A stretch of 64,000 bases of DNA, taken from assembly GCA_903935355.1 (NCBI GenBank), contig CAIZRK010000016.1, positions 1 through 64,000 on the forward strand. Reading direction: 5' to 3'. Below, piece after piece: positions 22,394-35,978 of this stretch. The translations under genes were made by a program, and so were the position numbers. Under the pieces are notes generated by a model. It did not search any database. It was not told where the DNA came from and was given only the letters and a program-made list of their open reading frames with translations. Numbering within the stretch: the first letter of the stretch is position 1; every line of letters starts with the position of its first letter. Source of the stretch: an uncultured beta proteobacterium (GTDB lineage: Bacteria > Pseudomonadota > Gammaproteobacteria > Burkholderiales > Burkholderiaceae).

Positions 22394-23731
22394 ATGACTG
22401 ATCAGATTAATCCGGTAAAAGTGCAAAAGATGCAGAAGATGCAGAAGATCAATGGCGTGCGGGGCATGAATGATCTCTTGCCAGCAGATGCTGCTCAGTG
22501 GGCTCATCTTGAGAATGTCTTGCGTGATCTCACGCGCGCCTATGGATATGAGTTTTTACGCACCCCGATCGTAGAAGCAACGGCGGTGTTTCAAAGGGGT
22601 ATTGGTGAGGTTACCGATATCGTTGAAAAAGAAATGTATTCCTTTGAAGATCGACTAAATGGTGAGCAACTGACCCTGCGCCCAGAAGGCACTGCTGCCT
22701 TAGTGCGCTCAGTAGTCGAAAATAACTTGCTATACGAAGGACCTAAGCGTCTTTGGTATACCGGTCCAATGTTTCGTCATGAGCGCCCACAGCGCGGCCG
22801 CTATCGCCAGTTTCATCAATTTGGCATTGAAGCCTTAGGGTTTGCTGGTCCTGAGATTGATGCTGAAATCATCTTGATGGGTCAACGCCTGTGGGATGAG
22901 TTAGGCCTTATAGGTGTGCGCCTAGAAATCAACTCCTTAGGGCAAGCTAATGAGCGTGCTGAACACCGCGCTGCACTTGTCACTTATTTTGAGAAGAATG
23001 CCACCCAGTTAGATGAAGATTCACAACGTCGCTTAGTTACTAACCCTTTGCGTATATTGGATTCTAAAAATCTCGCAATGCAAGAGTTGATTGAAGGGGC
23101 GCCTAAGCTCTTGGATTTTTTGGGTGAAGAGTCCCTCAAGCACTTTGATGCTGTACAGGCCTTACTCAAAGCCAACAATATTCCTTGCAAGATCAATCCC
23201 CGCTTAGTGCGCGGTTTAGATTACTACAACCTGACTGTATTTGAATGGATTACCGAAGAACTAGGGGCCCAAGGCACTATTGCTGGCGGCGGTCGTTACG
23301 ACCCCTTAATTGAGCGTATGGGCGGTAAAGCTGCGCCAGCTTGTGGTTGGGCGATGGGCATGGAACGTGTTTTAGAGCTGATGAAAGTTTCTGGTTCTTT
23401 GCCAGAACCTTCGGCTCAGTGTGATGTTTTTGTATTGCACCAGGGAGGGGAAACTTTAACTGCGGCCGTGATTGTTGCAGAGCGGATGCGCAGCGCTGGA
23501 ATTGATGTCATTTTGTTTTGCTCACCTGATGGGCAATCTGCTAGTTTTAAGTCCCAAATGAAGAAGGCTGATAGCAGTGGAGCAGCCTATGCTGTCATTA
23601 TTGGACCTGATGAATTAAGCAAGAACGAAGCCCAGCTAAAAGACCTGCGAGGCAGTGGCCAGCAACGAGCAATACCCCTCGATGGCGTAGTGGAAGCGGT
23701 AATTGATGCTATCGTCGGCGCCACAGAATAG
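22394..23731 (+). CDS. hisS: Histidyl-tRNA synthetase
   Basis: Class II motifs, [31 protein letters not shown]. Confidence 0.97.
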   Translation: MTDQINPVKVQKMQKMQKINGVRGMNDLLPADAAQWAHLENVLRDLTRAYGYEFLRTPIVEATAVFQRGIGEVTDIVEKEMYSFEDRLNGEQLTLRPEGTAALVRSVVENNLLYEGPKRLWYTGPMFRHERPQRGRYRQFHQFGIEALGFAGPEIDAEIILMGQRLWDELGLIGVRLEINSLGQANERAEHRAALVTYFEKNATQLDEDSQRRLVTNPLRILDSKNLAMQELIEGAPKLLDFLGEESLKHFDAVQALLKANNIPCKINPRLVRGLDYYNLTVFEWITEELGAQGTIAGGGRYDPLIERMGGKAAPACGWAMGMERVLELMKVSGSLPEPSAQCDVFVLHQGGETLTAAVIVAERMRSAGIDVILFCSPDGQSASFKSQMKKADSSGAAYAVIIGPDELSKNEAQLKDLRGSGQQRAIPLDGVVEAVIDAIVGATE

Positions 23732-23791
23732 AATAAGCCTTGTAGTTGCAAATTTCTGATGTAAGTACTGTATTTATTAGCCTGGATTGAC

Positions 23792-24451
23792 ATGCCTTTA
23801 GACCTAGAAGAACAAGAACAGTTAGACCAACTCAAAGCATTTTGGCAAAAGTATCGCAACCTTATTACAGGGCTGATCACTGTTGCTTTATTTGCTTATG
23901 CTGCCTATAGCGGCTATCAATGGTGGCGCAATAGTCAGGCAGCTTCAGCATCCCAGTTATATGAAACTATGATTGGCGCTATTAATAAGGGCGATAAAGC
24001 CCAAACCTTACTAGCTGCCGATGATTTGCAAAAGCAATTTGCGAATACCACTTATGCCGCAATGTCGAGTTTGCTTGCCGCTAAGATTGCCTCAGATGCT
24101 GGTGATACTGCAAAAGCAGTGGACTATTTACGTTGGGGTGCCAAAAACGCCTCAGATGAAGGTTATTTAGCATTGGCTAAATTACGTTTAGCAGCTCAAC
24201 TCATCGAGCGGGGCACGGAAAAGGATTTTTCTGAGGCAGATGCGATTTTGAAAGAAAAGCCAGTCAATGGTTTTGAGGCTTTATGGTTAGAGCGCCGCGG
24301 TGATTGGTATTTGGCTCAGAAGAAAACAATAGAGGCGCGCACTAGTTATGAAGCCGCTTGGAAGCAACTGAATCAGACCAAAGAGTTTCCGGAAGAAGCG
24401 CGTCGCCTTTTAAAGGTTAAATTAGATGCTGTTGGAGGAGTGACTCAGTAA
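23792..24451 (+). CDS. YfgM-like tetratricopeptide protein
   Basis: MPLDLEEQEQLDQLKAFWQKYRN, N-terminal TM; between hisS and bamB. Confidence 0.9.
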   Translation: MPLDLEEQEQLDQLKAFWQKYRNLITGLITVALFAYAAYSGYQWWRNSQAASASQLYETMIGAINKGDKAQTLLAADDLQKQFANTTYAAMSSLLAAKIASDAGDTAKAVDYLRWGAKNASDEGYLALAKLRLAAQLIERGTEKDFSEADAILKEKPVNGFEALWLERRGDWYLAQKKTIEARTSYEAAWKQLNQTKEFPEEARRLLKVKLDAVGGVTQ

Positions 24452-25605
24452 TGCATGAATACAAAAGGTTAGCAAAACGCGTTGCTACGATGTTAGTCAT
24501 CGGCTCTGCCGTACTGACTCTTGCTGCTTGTTCTGGTGGTTCTCGAGTTCGTAAGCCCGCAGAACTTGTGCCCGTCACTAATCAATTTGATTTAACTCCC
24601 GTATGGTCCACTAGTGTGGGTTCTTCAGAAACCTTTAATTTTCATCCTGCAGTAGCCGGAGATGCGGTTTATGCATCCTCGCATCGGGGTAACTTAGCAA
24701 AAATTGATTTACTGACTGGTAATAAGGTTTGGGAAGTATCTGTACCAGATCGTTTATCCATTGGCCCAGGTTCTGATGGTCGTGTGACTGCAGTGGTCAC
24801 TACTAAAGGCACCGTCTATGCCTATGACGATACTGGCAAACCATTATGGAATGTAAGTGTCGGAAGTGAAGTCTTGTCCGAACCAGTAGTTGCTGGTGGG
24901 GTAGTGATTATTCGGTCTTTAGATAATCGTTTTATTGGTTTAGATGCGCAAACGGGTACCAGAAAGTGGACTTATCAACGCCAACAATCTGCCTTATCTT
25001 TACGGGTTGGTTATGGCATGCTTTCTATTGGCAATGAAGTGATTGTGACGGGCTTTGCGGGCGGACGTTTTGGCATGATTGCCCTTGCAAACGGTGGCCT
25101 CGTTTGGGAAAGCCCGATTTCTTTTCCGAAGGGGTTCTCAGAAATCGAGCGCCTTAATGACGTCACTGCTAAACCGAGTATGGAAGGTGAAATTATTTGT
25201 GCAGTGTCTTATCAAGGCCGAATCGGTTGTGGGCAGGCACGCACGGGTAACTTACTGTGGTTTAAAGACTATTCCAGCTTTACTGGAACTGCGCAAAGCC
25301 CAGACATGGTGTTCTCTTCCAATGAAAGATCTTACGTAACCGCCTTTGCTACCAAGGATGGTAACCAAATTTGGGAAAACACCCAACTTAGTTTTAGAGA
25401 AGTTGGTGAGCCCATGGCAGTAGGCAAAGTATTGTTGTTCGGTGATGCGCAAGGTTATGTGCATGCACTCTCCCAAGCCAATGGAGAAATGCTGGCACGT
25501 ATTAGGCATGATAGTAGTCCCATCACTGCTGCTCCGATTGCGGTGGGTGGCCTTATCTTGATTCAATCTCAAGGTGGAAAACTAGCGGCGTACAGTCCAA
25601 AATGA
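24451..25605 (+). CDS. bamB: Outer membrane assembly lipoprotein BamB
   Basis: Lipobox LAAC; PQQ-like beta-propeller repeats. Confidence 0.94.
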   Translation: MHEYKRLAKRVATMLVIGSAVLTLAACSGGSRVRKPAELVPVTNQFDLTPVWSTSVGSSETFNFHPAVAGDAVYASSHRGNLAKIDLLTGNKVWEVSVPDRLSIGPGSDGRVTAVVTTKGTVYAYDDTGKPLWNVSVGSEVLSEPVVAGGVVIIRSLDNRFIGLDAQTGTRKWTYQRQQSALSLRVGYGMLSIGNEVIVTGFAGGRFGMIALANGGLVWESPISFPKGFSEIERLNDVTAKPSMEGEIICAVSYQGRIGCGQARTGNLLWFKDYSSFTGTAQSPDMVFSSNERSYVTAFATKDGNQIWENTQLSFREVGEPMAVGKVLLFGDAQGYVHALSQANGEMLARIRHDSSPITAAPIAVGGLILIQSQGGKLAAYSPK

Positions 25606-26966
25606 ACCCAGTTATCACAATCGTTGGTCGCCCTAATGTGGGTAAATCCACACTCTTTAATCGCTTAACGCGTTCACGTGATGCCTTGGTAGCTGATTTT
25701 TCAGGATTAACGAGAGATCGTCACTATGGCAAAGGACGGATTGGTGAGCGCCCCTTTATTTGTGTCGATACCGGCGGATTTGAGCCTGTAGCTAAGACCG
25801 GCATTGTTGCCGAGATGGCTAAGCAAACTAAACAAGCGGTTGCAGAATCTGACATCGTTATTTTCTTAGTAGATGGCCGTTTAGGTATGGCCCCTCAAGA
25901 TCGAGTGATTGCGGATTTTTTACGCAAGACAGGACGCCCGGTTATTTTGGCGGTTAATAAAACAGAAGGTATGCAAGCTGGCATCGTGACAGCTGATTTT
26001 CATGAGCTAGGATTAGGTGAGCCTTTTGCGATCTCATCAGCACACGGGGACGGTGTTAGGAGCCTGATTGATGATGCACTAAATTCATTAGGTATTGCAG
26101 AGCCAGAGCCAGAAGATCTGGTAAGTGATCCTAATCGTCCCATGAAAATTGCTGTGGTGGGTCGACCTAATGTGGGTAAATCAACTCTGATTAATAAATT
26201 AATTGGTGAAGAGCGCGTTATCGCTTTTGATATGCCAGGTACTACACGCGATGCCATTGAAGTGCCATTTGAGCGCAATGGCAAGCCCTACATCTTGGTG
26301 GATACGGCTGGACTGCGCCGTCGTGGCAAAGTATTTGAGGCGATTGAAAAATTTTCAGTAGTAAAAACCTTACAAGCAATTGCGGATTGCAATGTCGTGA
26401 TTTTGATGCTCGATGCCCAGCAAGATATTTCTGAGCAAGACGCCCATATCGCTGGATTTATTGTTGAGGCAGGGCGTGCTTTAGTTGTTGCGGTAAACAA
26501 ATGGGATGGAATTGATAATTACGTTAAAGAGCGTGCCCGTTTAGAGATTGCTCAAAAACTACGTTTCTTGGACTTTGCTAATGTCCACCCTATCTCTGCC
26601 AAAAAAGGCACTGGATTAAAAGAACTCTTTAAGGATGTGGATGCAGCTTATGCTGCAGCAATGGCCAAATTACCAACACCCAAGCTGACCCGTATTTTAG
26701 AGGAGGCGATTGAGCATCAACAACCTAAGCGGGTAGGTATGGGCCGTCCAAAACTACGTTATGCCCACCAAGGGGGCATGAACCCACCGATTGTGGTGAT
26801 TCATGGAACGGCTTTGAGCGGAGTTACTGATAGCTATAAACGTTACCTAGAAGGTCGCTTTAGAGAAGTATTTAAATTGCGTGGAACCCCAATGCGAATT
26901 CAGATGAATACCGCTAAGAACCCTTATGTTGATGCGGATAAGGGTAAAAAAGGCAAAAAGAAGTAA
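25602..26966 (+). CDS. der: Ribosome biogenesis GTPase Der
   Basis: Two GTPase domains (GRPNVGKST twice). Confidence 0.97.
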   Translation: MNPVITIVGRPNVGKSTLFNRLTRSRDALVADFSGLTRDRHYGKGRIGERPFICVDTGGFEPVAKTGIVAEMAKQTKQAVAESDIVIFLVDGRLGMAPQDRVIADFLRKTGRPVILAVNKTEGMQAGIVTADFHELGLGEPFAISSAHGDGVRSLIDDALNSLGIAEPEPEDLVSDPNRPMKIAVVGRPNVGKSTLINKLIGEERVIAFDMPGTTRDAIEVPFERNGKPYILVDTAGLRRRGKVFEAIEKFSVVKTLQAIADCNVVILMLDAQQDISEQDAHIAGFIVEAGRALVVAVNKWDGIDNYVKERARLEIAQKLRFLDFANVHPISAKKGTGLKELFKDVDAAYAAAMAKLPTPKLTRILEEAIEHQQPKRVGMGRPKLRYAHQGGMNPPIVVIHGTALSGVTDSYKRYLEGRFREVFKLRGTPMRIQMNTAKNPYVDADKGKKGKKK

Positions 26967-27162
26967 ACAGGCGTACAGTTTTAGGTTAGTACAGGGCAAA
27001 AGGAGCTGATTTTTCTTCTTTAAGCCCACTATGTAAGGCGTGATTAGATGTAACGGTAGTCAGTATTTAGTAGTGAGCAGTAATGGCAGTAAATAACAGT
27101 AAATGCATTTTTTAAAATAAAAAAAGCAAGACTCCCAAGCAACAAAATGAATAAGGAGCAGT

Positions 27163-27405
27163 ATGAATATCAACAAAATCCAATTACTTCAGGATCCCTT
27201 TCTGAATGCATTGCGCAAAGAGCATGTTCAAGTATCGATCTATCTTGTAAACGGCATTAAGCTTCAGGGCAATATTGAATCTTTTGATCAGTATGTAGTG
27301 CTCTTACGCAATACTGTTACCCAGATGGTTTATAAACACGCAATCTCAACAATCGTGCCATCGCGTGCGATTGATTTCCGTACGGAAGAAACTAGCCCTG
27401 TATAA
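27163..27405 (+). CDS. hfq: RNA chaperone Hfq
   Basis: [39 protein letters not shown]. Confidence 0.98.
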   Translation: MNINKIQLLQDPFLNALRKEHVQVSIYLVNGIKLQGNIESFDQYVVLLRNTVTQMVYKHAISTIVPSRAIDFRTEETSPV

Positions 27406-28639
27406 AACCGGAGTTGATGCGCCACGTGCCGTTCTCGTTGGAGTCGATACGGGGCGCGAGGATTTTGCAGATAGTATGGCTGAACTAAGCTTGCTAGCAC
27501 AAAGCGCTGGCTCTATTCCGATTGCTAGTGTGATTGCTCGAAAAGGTAAAACTGATCCTGCATTATTTATAGGCTCTGGTAAAGCTAATGAAGTCAAAAA
27601 GATCATGGAAGAGCAAGAGGCCGAACTAGCCATCTTCAATCATCCACTTTCACCTACACAACAAAGAAATTTAGAGCGCCAAATTGGTTTTCATGTAATG
27701 GACCGAACCGGACTGATTTTGGATATTTTTAGCCAAAGAGCCCAAAGCCATATTGGTAAGACCCAAGTGCAGTTGGCGCAGGTGCGCTATCAAATGTCTC
27801 GACTCGTACGAGCTTGGAGTCATTTGGAGCGTCAAAAAGGGGGTATTGGGGTACGGGGCGGCCCTGGTGAAACCCAAATGGAGCTAGATCGACGCATGCT
27901 GGCAACCAAGGCAAAGCGTTTGGAACTAGAGTTGGCTAAACTCCAGCGTCAGCAAAAAACCCAAAGAAGGGCGCGTCATCGTAAGGATGTGTTCTCAGTA
28001 TCTTTGGTTGGCTATACCAATGCCGGTAAATCTACCTTATTTAATGCCCTAACAAAAGCAGGGACATACGCTGCTGACCAGCTCTTTGCTACCTTAGACA
28101 CCACTTCTAGAAGGGTACATTTAGATACCGCAGGCTCTATTGTGGTCTCTGATACGGTTGGATTTATTCGGGAATTGCCTCATCAACTAGTAGAGGCTTT
28201 TAGAGCGACTTTGGATGAAACTATCCACGCTGACCTCATTTTGCATGTGATTGATGCATGCAGTCCAGTTTATCGTGAACAAAAGGCCGAAGTTGAAGCA
28301 GTTTTACGAGAAATTGGGGCTGATGACATCCCTCGAATAGAGGTCATGAACAAAATTGACCAGATGCCCCAGACTTTTTCTAGGGGCGCTCAATTGGAGC
28401 GAGATTCTGATGGAATTCCGAGCCAGGTTTTCCTGTCAGCCAAGACTGGCCTAGGGATTGATTTACTGCGTTTGGCTCTCAGCGAATGCGCACAAATGAC
28501 TGATAGAATAAGGGTCGAACACAACCGTGCCAAGAAGCAACTGGCCCAAGATGAGTTTTTAGCCCCTTTACCTGAACGACCAGAGTCTTCCGAATTTAAT
28601 CCTATTTCTAATCGAACCTATTTATCTAATGACGCGTAA
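27365..28639 (+). CDS. hflX: Ribosome-splitting GTPase HflX (start codon uncertain, overlaps hfq)
   Basis: [25 protein letters not shown]; hfq-hflX-hflK-hflC order. Confidence 0.95.
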   Translation: MRLISVRKKLALYKTGVDAPRAVLVGVDTGREDFADSMAELSLLAQSAGSIPIASVIARKGKTDPALFIGSGKANEVKKIMEEQEAELAIFNHPLSPTQQRNLERQIGFHVMDRTGLILDIFSQRAQSHIGKTQVQLAQVRYQMSRLVRAWSHLERQKGGIGVRGGPGETQMELDRRMLATKAKRLELELAKLQRQQKTQRRARHRKDVFSVSLVGYTNAGKSTLFNALTKAGTYAADQLFATLDTTSRRVHLDTAGSIVVSDTVGFIRELPHQLVEAFRATLDETIHADLILHVIDACSPVYREQKAEVEAVLREIGADDIPRIEVMNKIDQMPQTFSRGAQLERDSDGIPSQVFLSAKTGLGIDLLRLALSECAQMTDRIRVEHNRAKKQLAQDEFLAPLPERPESSEFNPISNRTYLSNDA

Positions 28640-30113
28640 ATTTCTAGACCTGTTTTCAGTCAATGATCCAGGCTGGGGTAATAGTGCCCCAGGCAATGGA
28701 CCCAAAGATGCTAAAGACGGGCAGGGGGGTGAACAAGCTCCTAAAGTTGAGCCTAGTGCCTCTGATGGGCCGGCCGAGCCGCAGCCTAAAAAACCAGAAG
28801 TTACTAAGCCAAGTGGCCCCCCCGATTTAGATGAATTGTGGCGTGATTTTAATGATCGTTTGAGTGGTTTTTTTGGGGGGAAGAAAAAACCAGGCTCGGC
28901 AAGCAAGCCAGCTAACAGACCGAATAACACGGACATTCCTCCACCATCAGAGCGTGGCAATGGCGGCGGCAATGGTGGTTTTAGTGTGCCTAACATCAAC
29001 TTTACCAACCCATTTGGATCAAAAGCGAGTGTTTTAGTGGCAGCTGGCGTGGTATTTTTGATTTGGCTAGCTACTGGATTTTTTATTATTCAAGAAGGTC
29101 AAGCTGGGGTGATTTCTACTTTTGGCAAGTATGCCTATACCGCCAAGCCTGGTATTAACTGGCGTATGCCATGGCCTATTCAGTCGCAAGAAACGGTCAA
29201 TTTGTCGGGTGTACGCTCAGTTGAGGTGGGGCGCCCTGTCTTGATTAAGGCGACTAATCAAAAAGACTCTTCGATGCTCACCGAGGATGAAAACATTATC
29301 GATGTGCGTTTTGCAGTTCAGTACCGCTTAAAAGATCCAACTGATTATTTATTTAATAACCGCGATCCCGATGCAGCAGTGGTCCAAGCCGCTGAAACCG
29401 CTGTACGAGAAATCGTCGCGCGTAGCACGATGGATACAGTGCTGTACGAAGGTCGAGAAAAGATTGCGATTGATTTGGCTAGTTCTATTCAGAAGATCTT
29501 AGATAGTTATAAAACTGGTATTTTCATTACTAGCGTAACGGTCCAAAACGTCCAGCCACCGGAGCAAGTGCAAGCAGCATTTGATGATGCTGTAAAAGCA
29601 GGCCAAGACCAAGAGCGTTTAAAGAGTGAGGGTCAAGCTTATGCCAATGACATCATTCCCCGCGCTAAAGGAACAGGCGCGCGCCTGATTCAAGAGGCCG
29701 AGGGCTATAAAGCACGAGTGGTTGCTACTGCTGAAGGTGATGCAACCCGCTTTAAACAAGTGTTGGCTGAATATGCTAAGGCGCCTGGCGTGACTCGTGA
29801 TCGGATGTATATCGATACCATGAGAGAGATGTATAACAACGTAACTAAGGTGCTGATAGATACTACTAAGAGCAATAGCATGCTGTATCTTCCGCTAGAT
29901 AAAATTGTGGCTCAAGTAAACGCTGAAAGTTCCCAAGCAAACGCACAAAATCCGCAAGCTGGGCAAAGTAATCAAGCTACTCCAACTGGTTCAGTTACTG
30001 TTGGTGGGGCTACTGGAGTTCCTACTGCACCTTCTACTAATACCTCATCGCCTAACAGTAGTGCCGGTGAAAAACGAGATGGCTTACGTAGTCGTGAGCG
30101 GGAGGCCAGATAA
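28629..30113 (+). CDS. hflK: FtsH protease modulator HflK
   Basis: Gly/Pro-rich N-terminus, single TM, SPFH domain. Confidence 0.95.
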   Translation: MTRKFLDLFSVNDPGWGNSAPGNGPKDAKDGQGGEQAPKVEPSASDGPAEPQPKKPEVTKPSGPPDLDELWRDFNDRLSGFFGGKKKPGSASKPANRPNNTDIPPPSERGNGGGNGGFSVPNINFTNPFGSKASVLVAAGVVFLIWLATGFFIIQEGQAGVISTFGKYAYTAKPGINWRMPWPIQSQETVNLSGVRSVEVGRPVLIKATNQKDSSMLTEDENIIDVRFAVQYRLKDPTDYLFNNRDPDAAVVQAAETAVREIVARSTMDTVLYEGREKIAIDLASSIQKILDSYKTGIFITSVTVQNVQPPEQVQAAFDDAVKAGQDQERLKSEGQAYANDIIPRAKGTGARLIQEAEGYKARVVATAEGDATRFKQVLAEYAKAPGVTRDRMYIDTMREMYNNVTKVLIDTTKSNSMLYLPLDKIVAQVNAESSQANAQNPQAGQSNQATPTGSVTVGGATGVPTAPSTNTSSPNSSAGEKRDGLRSREREAR

Positions 30114-30982
30114 TGAATATGAATCGTGTGATAGTGGGCCTGATTGCCCTGATTGCTTTAATCTTTGTACTGTCTTCGAGTATTTTTATTGTGGATCAGC
30201 GTAACTATGCGGTGGTTTTCTCCTTTGGCCAAATTGTGCGAGTGATTGAACAGCCCGGCCTGCAGATTAAATATCCAGCGCCATTTGAAAGTGTCCGCTT
30301 CTTTGATCGGCGTATTTTAACGATTGACAATCCCGAGGCAGAGCGCTTTATTACGGCTGAGAAAAAGAATCTATTAGTAGATTCTTATGTCAAATGGCGC
30401 ATTGTCGATCCTCGAAAGTTCTTCATTAGCTTTAAGGGTGATGAGCGCTTAGCACAAGATCGTCTAACCCAGTTAGTTCGCTCTGCTCTGAATGAAGAGT
30501 TCACTAAGCGGACAGTTCGTGAGCTGATTTCTGATCAGCGCGAACAGGTGATGCAGGGAATACGAAAAAAAGTTGCTGATGATGCTGCAGAGATCGGCGT
30601 AGAAATTGTTGATGTTCGTTTAAAGCGGGTTGATCTTTTGGCTGAGATTAGCGACTCGGTTTATCGCCGTATGGAAGCAGAGCGTAAGCGGGTTGCAAAC
30701 GAACTTCGCTCAACTGGCGCCGCTGAATCAGACAAGATACGTGCTAATGCCGAACGCCAACGGGATACAATTTTGGCAGAAGCTTATCGGGATGCGCAAA
30801 AGATTAAAGGAGCAGGGGATGCAAAAGCAACCGCTCTTTATGCCGAAGCTTTTGGACGGGATGCTCAGTTTGCGCAGTTCTATCAGAGTCTTGAGGCTTA
30901 CCGTAGCTCTTTCAAGGATAAGAAAGATGTGATGGTGGTAGAGCCTAATGGCGAATTCTTTAAGTTCTTGCATAAAAAATAA
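30113..30982 (+). CDS. hflC: FtsH protease modulator HflC
   Basis: SPFH domain, follows hflK. Confidence 0.95.
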   Translation: MNMNRVIVGLIALIALIFVLSSSIFIVDQRNYAVVFSFGQIVRVIEQPGLQIKYPAPFESVRFFDRRILTIDNPEAERFITAEKKNLLVDSYVKWRIVDPRKFFISFKGDERLAQDRLTQLVRSALNEEFTKRTVRELISDQREQVMQGIRKKVADDAAEIGVEIVDVRLKRVDLLAEISDSVYRRMEAERKRVANELRSTGAAESDKIRANAERQRDTILAEAYRDAQKIKGAGDAKATALYAEAFGRDAQFAQFYQSLEAYRSSFKDKKDVMVVEPNGEFFKFLHKK

Positions 30983-31004
30983 TCGAAAGTGAATCAATCC
31001 AATC

Positions 31005-32168
31005 ATGAATCGTTGGTTACTTCCTGAAGATATTGCTGATGTATTGCCAGCTCAGGCTCGTACAGTAGAGTCTTTGCGTCGCGCTATCTTGGATTTGTAT
31101 CAATCTTACGGATACGAATTGGTGGTCCCCCCGATTTTAGAGTTCTTAGATTCTTTGTTAACAGGTACTGGGTCAGATCTCAATTTACAAACATTCAAAT
31201 TAGTCGATCAATTATCGGGACGCACTCTAGGTCTGCGGGCAGACATGACCCCTCAAGTTGCCCGGATCGATGCGCACCTGTTAAATCGTCAAGGCATTAC
31301 CCGTCTTTGTTATGCCGGTTCAATTGCCCATGCTCGCACCCCCGTTGGCAGTGCTGCGAGGGAGGAGTTGCAATTAGGTGCAGAGATTTATGGTTGTGCT
31401 ACCTGGGAAGCAGACTTTGAGGCGATTTCTTTACTCTTAAAAACACTGAGTTTAGCAAGCTTAAATCAGGTGCATTTGGATCTTTCACATGCTGGCGTCT
31501 TAGCCGGTATTTTGGCTGGTCAAGAAATTAGCAAACCTGAAATAGAAACGCTTTATGGATTATTGCAAAGCAAGGATCGTCCACGCTTATCTGCTTGGGC
31601 TCAATGTTTGCCGGCTCCATCGGCTGCTGCACTGATCGCTTTGACTGAGTTGAATGGCCCTTGCGCAGAAGTTTTAAAAAATGCAAAAAAGAGATTACCA
31701 CAACATCAGATGATTGATGATGCCCTAGCACAATTAGATAAGTTAGTTGGCGCTGCATCGACTTTATCGACGGGATTAGAGCTCAGTATCGATTTAGCAG
31801 ATTTGCGTGGCTACCAATACCACAGCGGTGTTATGTTTGCAGCTTATGTCGATAAATTACCTCAGCCCATTGCACGGGGAGGCCGCTATGACTATGTTGG
31901 CCAAGCATTTGGTCGGCCACGTCCTGCCACTGGCTTTTCTTTAGATTTACTCACCTTGGCGCATTTAGCGCCTTTGTGCGCGCGTAAGCCTGCAATCATT
32001 GCGCCTTGGCTAAATGATGCCGCTCTACTTAAAGCTATTGCTGAGCTACGCAGTTCTGGTGAGGTAGTTATTCAGGTAATGCCAGGCGACATTTTAGAAG
32101 CAGATCAATATCAATGTGATCGTGAGTTGGTCAAGCAGGGTGCTACTTGGGAAGTGAAGCAAACTTAA
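31005..32168 (+). CDS. hisZ: ATP phosphoribosyltransferase regulatory subunit HisZ
   Basis: HisRS-like, truncated catalytic motifs; between hflC and purA. Confidence 0.92.
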   Translation: MNRWLLPEDIADVLPAQARTVESLRRAILDLYQSYGYELVVPPILEFLDSLLTGTGSDLNLQTFKLVDQLSGRTLGLRADMTPQVARIDAHLLNRQGITRLCYAGSIAHARTPVGSAAREELQLGAEIYGCATWEADFEAISLLLKTLSLASLNQVHLDLSHAGVLAGILAGQEISKPEIETLYGLLQSKDRPRLSAWAQCLPAPSAAALIALTELNGPCAEVLKNAKKRLPQHQMIDDALAQLDKLVGAASTLSTGLELSIDLADLRGYQYHSGVMFAAYVDKLPQPIARGGRYDYVGQAFGRPRPATGFSLDLLTLAHLAPLCARKPAIIAPWLNDAALLKAIAELRSSGEVVIQVMPGDILEADQYQCDRELVKQGATWEVKQT

Positions 32169-32206
32169 GCAATAACAAAGTTCATTTTTAGTGAAAAACA
32201 AAGTAA

Positions 32207-33604
<1,398 letters not shown>

Positions 33605-33658
33605 TGAAATATATTTGATTAACCCCATTTTTTAACTTTTGCATAAGAAATTAATAAC

Positions 33659-35887
33659 ATGACTGCACGTACTACCTGCAATAGCCTTCAAGTAGCAACT
33701 CCTCTCTACCATTTCATTGAAGACAAGGTACTTCCTGGAACTGGTATCAAAAGTGCTGACTTTTGGAAGGGTTTTGATGAGATCGTTAAAGACTTAACGC
33801 CAAAAAATGCAGCATTGCTAGCCAAGCGCGATCGCATTCAGGCCGATTTAGATAAGTGGCATAAAACCAATCCAGGCCCAATCAAAGATATGGCTGCCTA
33901 TCGCCAGTATCTTAAAGAAATTGGTTATATCGATGATGTGCCTGCCAAGATTGTGGTTACTACTCAGAATGTGGATGATGAACTTGCCCTCCAGGCTGGC
34001 CCGCAGCTTGTTGTTCCAGTGCTGAATGCGCGTTATGCTTTAAATGCTGCCAATGCCCGTTGGGGTTCTTTGTATGATGCACTCTACGGCACGGATGTTC
34101 TTTCTGAAGAGGGTGGCGCTACTAAAACAGGTGCCTACAATCCCATTCGCGGAGCTAAGGTAGTGGCTTTTGCACGCAATTTCTTGGATCAATCTGTACC
34201 ATTGGCCAAAGCTTTATACAGCGATGTAGTGGCATATAGCGTTGTAGATAAAAAACTGTCCGTGAAATTAAAAGACGGTAGTACTACTGGCTTGGTTGAT
34301 GAAAAACAGTTCGTTGGCTACCAGGGCAATCCTTCTGCACCATCATCTGTCTTGTTGCGCAATCACGGTATTCATATTGACATTCAGGTAGATAAGAGCA
34401 AAACGATTGGCTCAACTGATCCTGCTGGCATCAATGATGTCGTGCTTGAAGCTGCACTCTCAACTATTTTAGATTTAGAAGACTCAGTAGCAGTTGTTGA
34501 TGGCGATGATAAAGTGCTCGCTTATGAAAACTGGTTAGGTATTCTTAAAGGGACTTTGGTTGAAGAGGTAGTAAAGGGGAGTAAGACCATTACCCGCACC
34601 TTAAATCCAGATCGCAAATACACTGCAGGCATTGGGGCAGTCAATGCTAAAGATGGTATTGTCACATTGCATGGCCGTTCACTCCTGTTTCTCCGTAACG
34701 TTGGCCACCTGATGACTAACCCAGCCATTATTACTGGCGAAGGTAAGGAAATATACGAAGGCATCTTAGATGCAGTAGTGACCGTGTTGATTGCTTTGTA
34801 TGACATTAATCGCCCAGCGACACAGGCTATTGGCAACACACGTAAAGGCTCTGTCTATATTGTTAAGCCAAAAATGCACAGCGCAGAAGAAGTCGCGTTT
34901 GCTAGCGAGCTCTTTGGTCGGGTTGAGAAATTACTTGGTTTGCCCGAGAACACAGTCAAATTAGGCATCATGGATGAAGAGCGGCGGATGAGTACTAATC
35001 TCAAGGCCGCAATCGCTGCCGCAGGTGCGCGCGTTGCCTTTATCAATACCGGTTTCTTAGATCGCACTGGTGATGAAATGCATACCGGAATGTATGGTGG
35101 CGCTATGGTTCGCAAAGGCAGAATGAAGATTGCTAAATGGTTCGGAGCATATGAGCGCCGTAATGTGTTGGCAGGCTTAGATTGTGGACTGCGTGGCCGT
35201 GCACAGATTGGCAAGGGCATGTGGCCCGCACCAGATCTCATGAAGGAAATGGTAGAACAAAAAGGGGCACACCCTTTAGCCGGAGCTAATACCGCTTGGG
35301 TGCCATCGCCTACCGCTGCCACTTTGCATGCAATGCACTATCACCAGGTTGATGTTGCAAAGATCCAGGAGGACATGGAGAAGCAAGATACTGCAGCTGA
35401 GTATGAGGCTTTAACCGATGAGCTCTTGACTGTGCCAATTGCGCTATATCCTGATTGGACTAAAGAGGAGATTCGCGAAGCGCTAAATAATAATTGCCAA
35501 GGTATTTTGGGTTATGTCGTTCGCTGGATTGACCAAGGTGTTGGTTGCTCTAAGGTGCCAGATATTTATAACGTAGGTTTAATGGAAGATCGCGCAACAT
35601 TGCGTATTTCTAGTCAGCATATTGCTAACTGGTTGCTACATAAATATGTAACAAAAGAGGAAGTGAATGAAGCCTTACAACGCATGGCCACTATTGTTGA
35701 TGCACAAAATGCAGACGATCCCCTCTACAAGCCGATGATGCCAAACTACCAAGATTCATATGCTTATCAAGCTGCAAGCGATCTGATCTTTAAGGGTCTT
35801 GAGCAGCCAAACGGGTATACCGAACCATTGCTACATGCTTGGCGCTTGAAGGTAAAGAAGGAAAAGAAGGGGCAGGCGACTGCTTAA
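33659..35887 (+). CDS. glcB: Malate synthase G
   Basis: 742 aa, [24 protein letters not shown]. Confidence 0.97.
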   Translation: MTARTTCNSLQVATPLYHFIEDKVLPGTGIKSADFWKGFDEIVKDLTPKNAALLAKRDRIQADLDKWHKTNPGPIKDMAAYRQYLKEIGYIDDVPAKIVVTTQNVDDELALQAGPQLVVPVLNARYALNAANARWGSLYDALYGTDVLSEEGGATKTGAYNPIRGAKVVAFARNFLDQSVPLAKALYSDVVAYSVVDKKLSVKLKDGSTTGLVDEKQFVGYQGNPSAPSSVLLRNHGIHIDIQVDKSKTIGSTDPAGINDVVLEAALSTILDLEDSVAVVDGDDKVLAYENWLGILKGTLVEEVVKGSKTITRTLNPDRKYTAGIGAVNAKDGIVTLHGRSLLFLRNVGHLMTNPAIITGEGKEIYEGILDAVVTVLIALYDINRPATQAIGNTRKGSVYIVKPKMHSAEEVAFASELFGRVEKLLGLPENTVKLGIMDEERRMSTNLKAAIAAAGARVAFINTGFLDRTGDEMHTGMYGGAMVRKGRMKIAKWFGAYERRNVLAGLDCGLRGRAQIGKGMWPAPDLMKEMVEQKGAHPLAGANTAWVPSPTAATLHAMHYHQVDVAKIQEDMEKQDTAAEYEALTDELLTVPIALYPDWTKEEIREALNNNCQGILGYVVRWIDQGVGCSKVPDIYNVGLMEDRATLRISSQHIANWLLHKYVTKEEVNEALQRMATIVDAQNADDPLYKPMMPNYQDSYAYQAASDLIFKGLEQPNGYTEPLLHAWRLKVKKEKKGQATA

Positions 35888-35924
35888 GCGCTGGTAAGTA
35901 ACACCACGTATGAATCTACAAAAT

Positions 35925-35964
35925 AATGAGAATGGATTTGTTGAAAGGCAAATCCATTCTCATT
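35925..35964 (+). terminator. 16-bp perfect hairpin between glcB and the downstream small gene (terminator or leader structure)
   Basis: AATGAGAATGGATTTG-TTGAAAGG-CAAATCCATTCTCATT; no strong T-run, followed at once by AAAGG SD. Confidence 0.6.
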
Positions 35965-35978
35965 TAAAGGTCTAGGCC

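Noticed and set aside
28622-29008. 128-aa minus ORF antisense to hflK
   Set aside because: Pro/Gly/Leu-rich composition is the mirror of the Gly/Pro-rich HflK N-terminus; no independent evidence.
34855-35322. 155-aa minus ORF antisense to glcB
   Set aside because: Lies entirely inside well-conserved malate synthase coding sequence; codon-bias shadow ORF.
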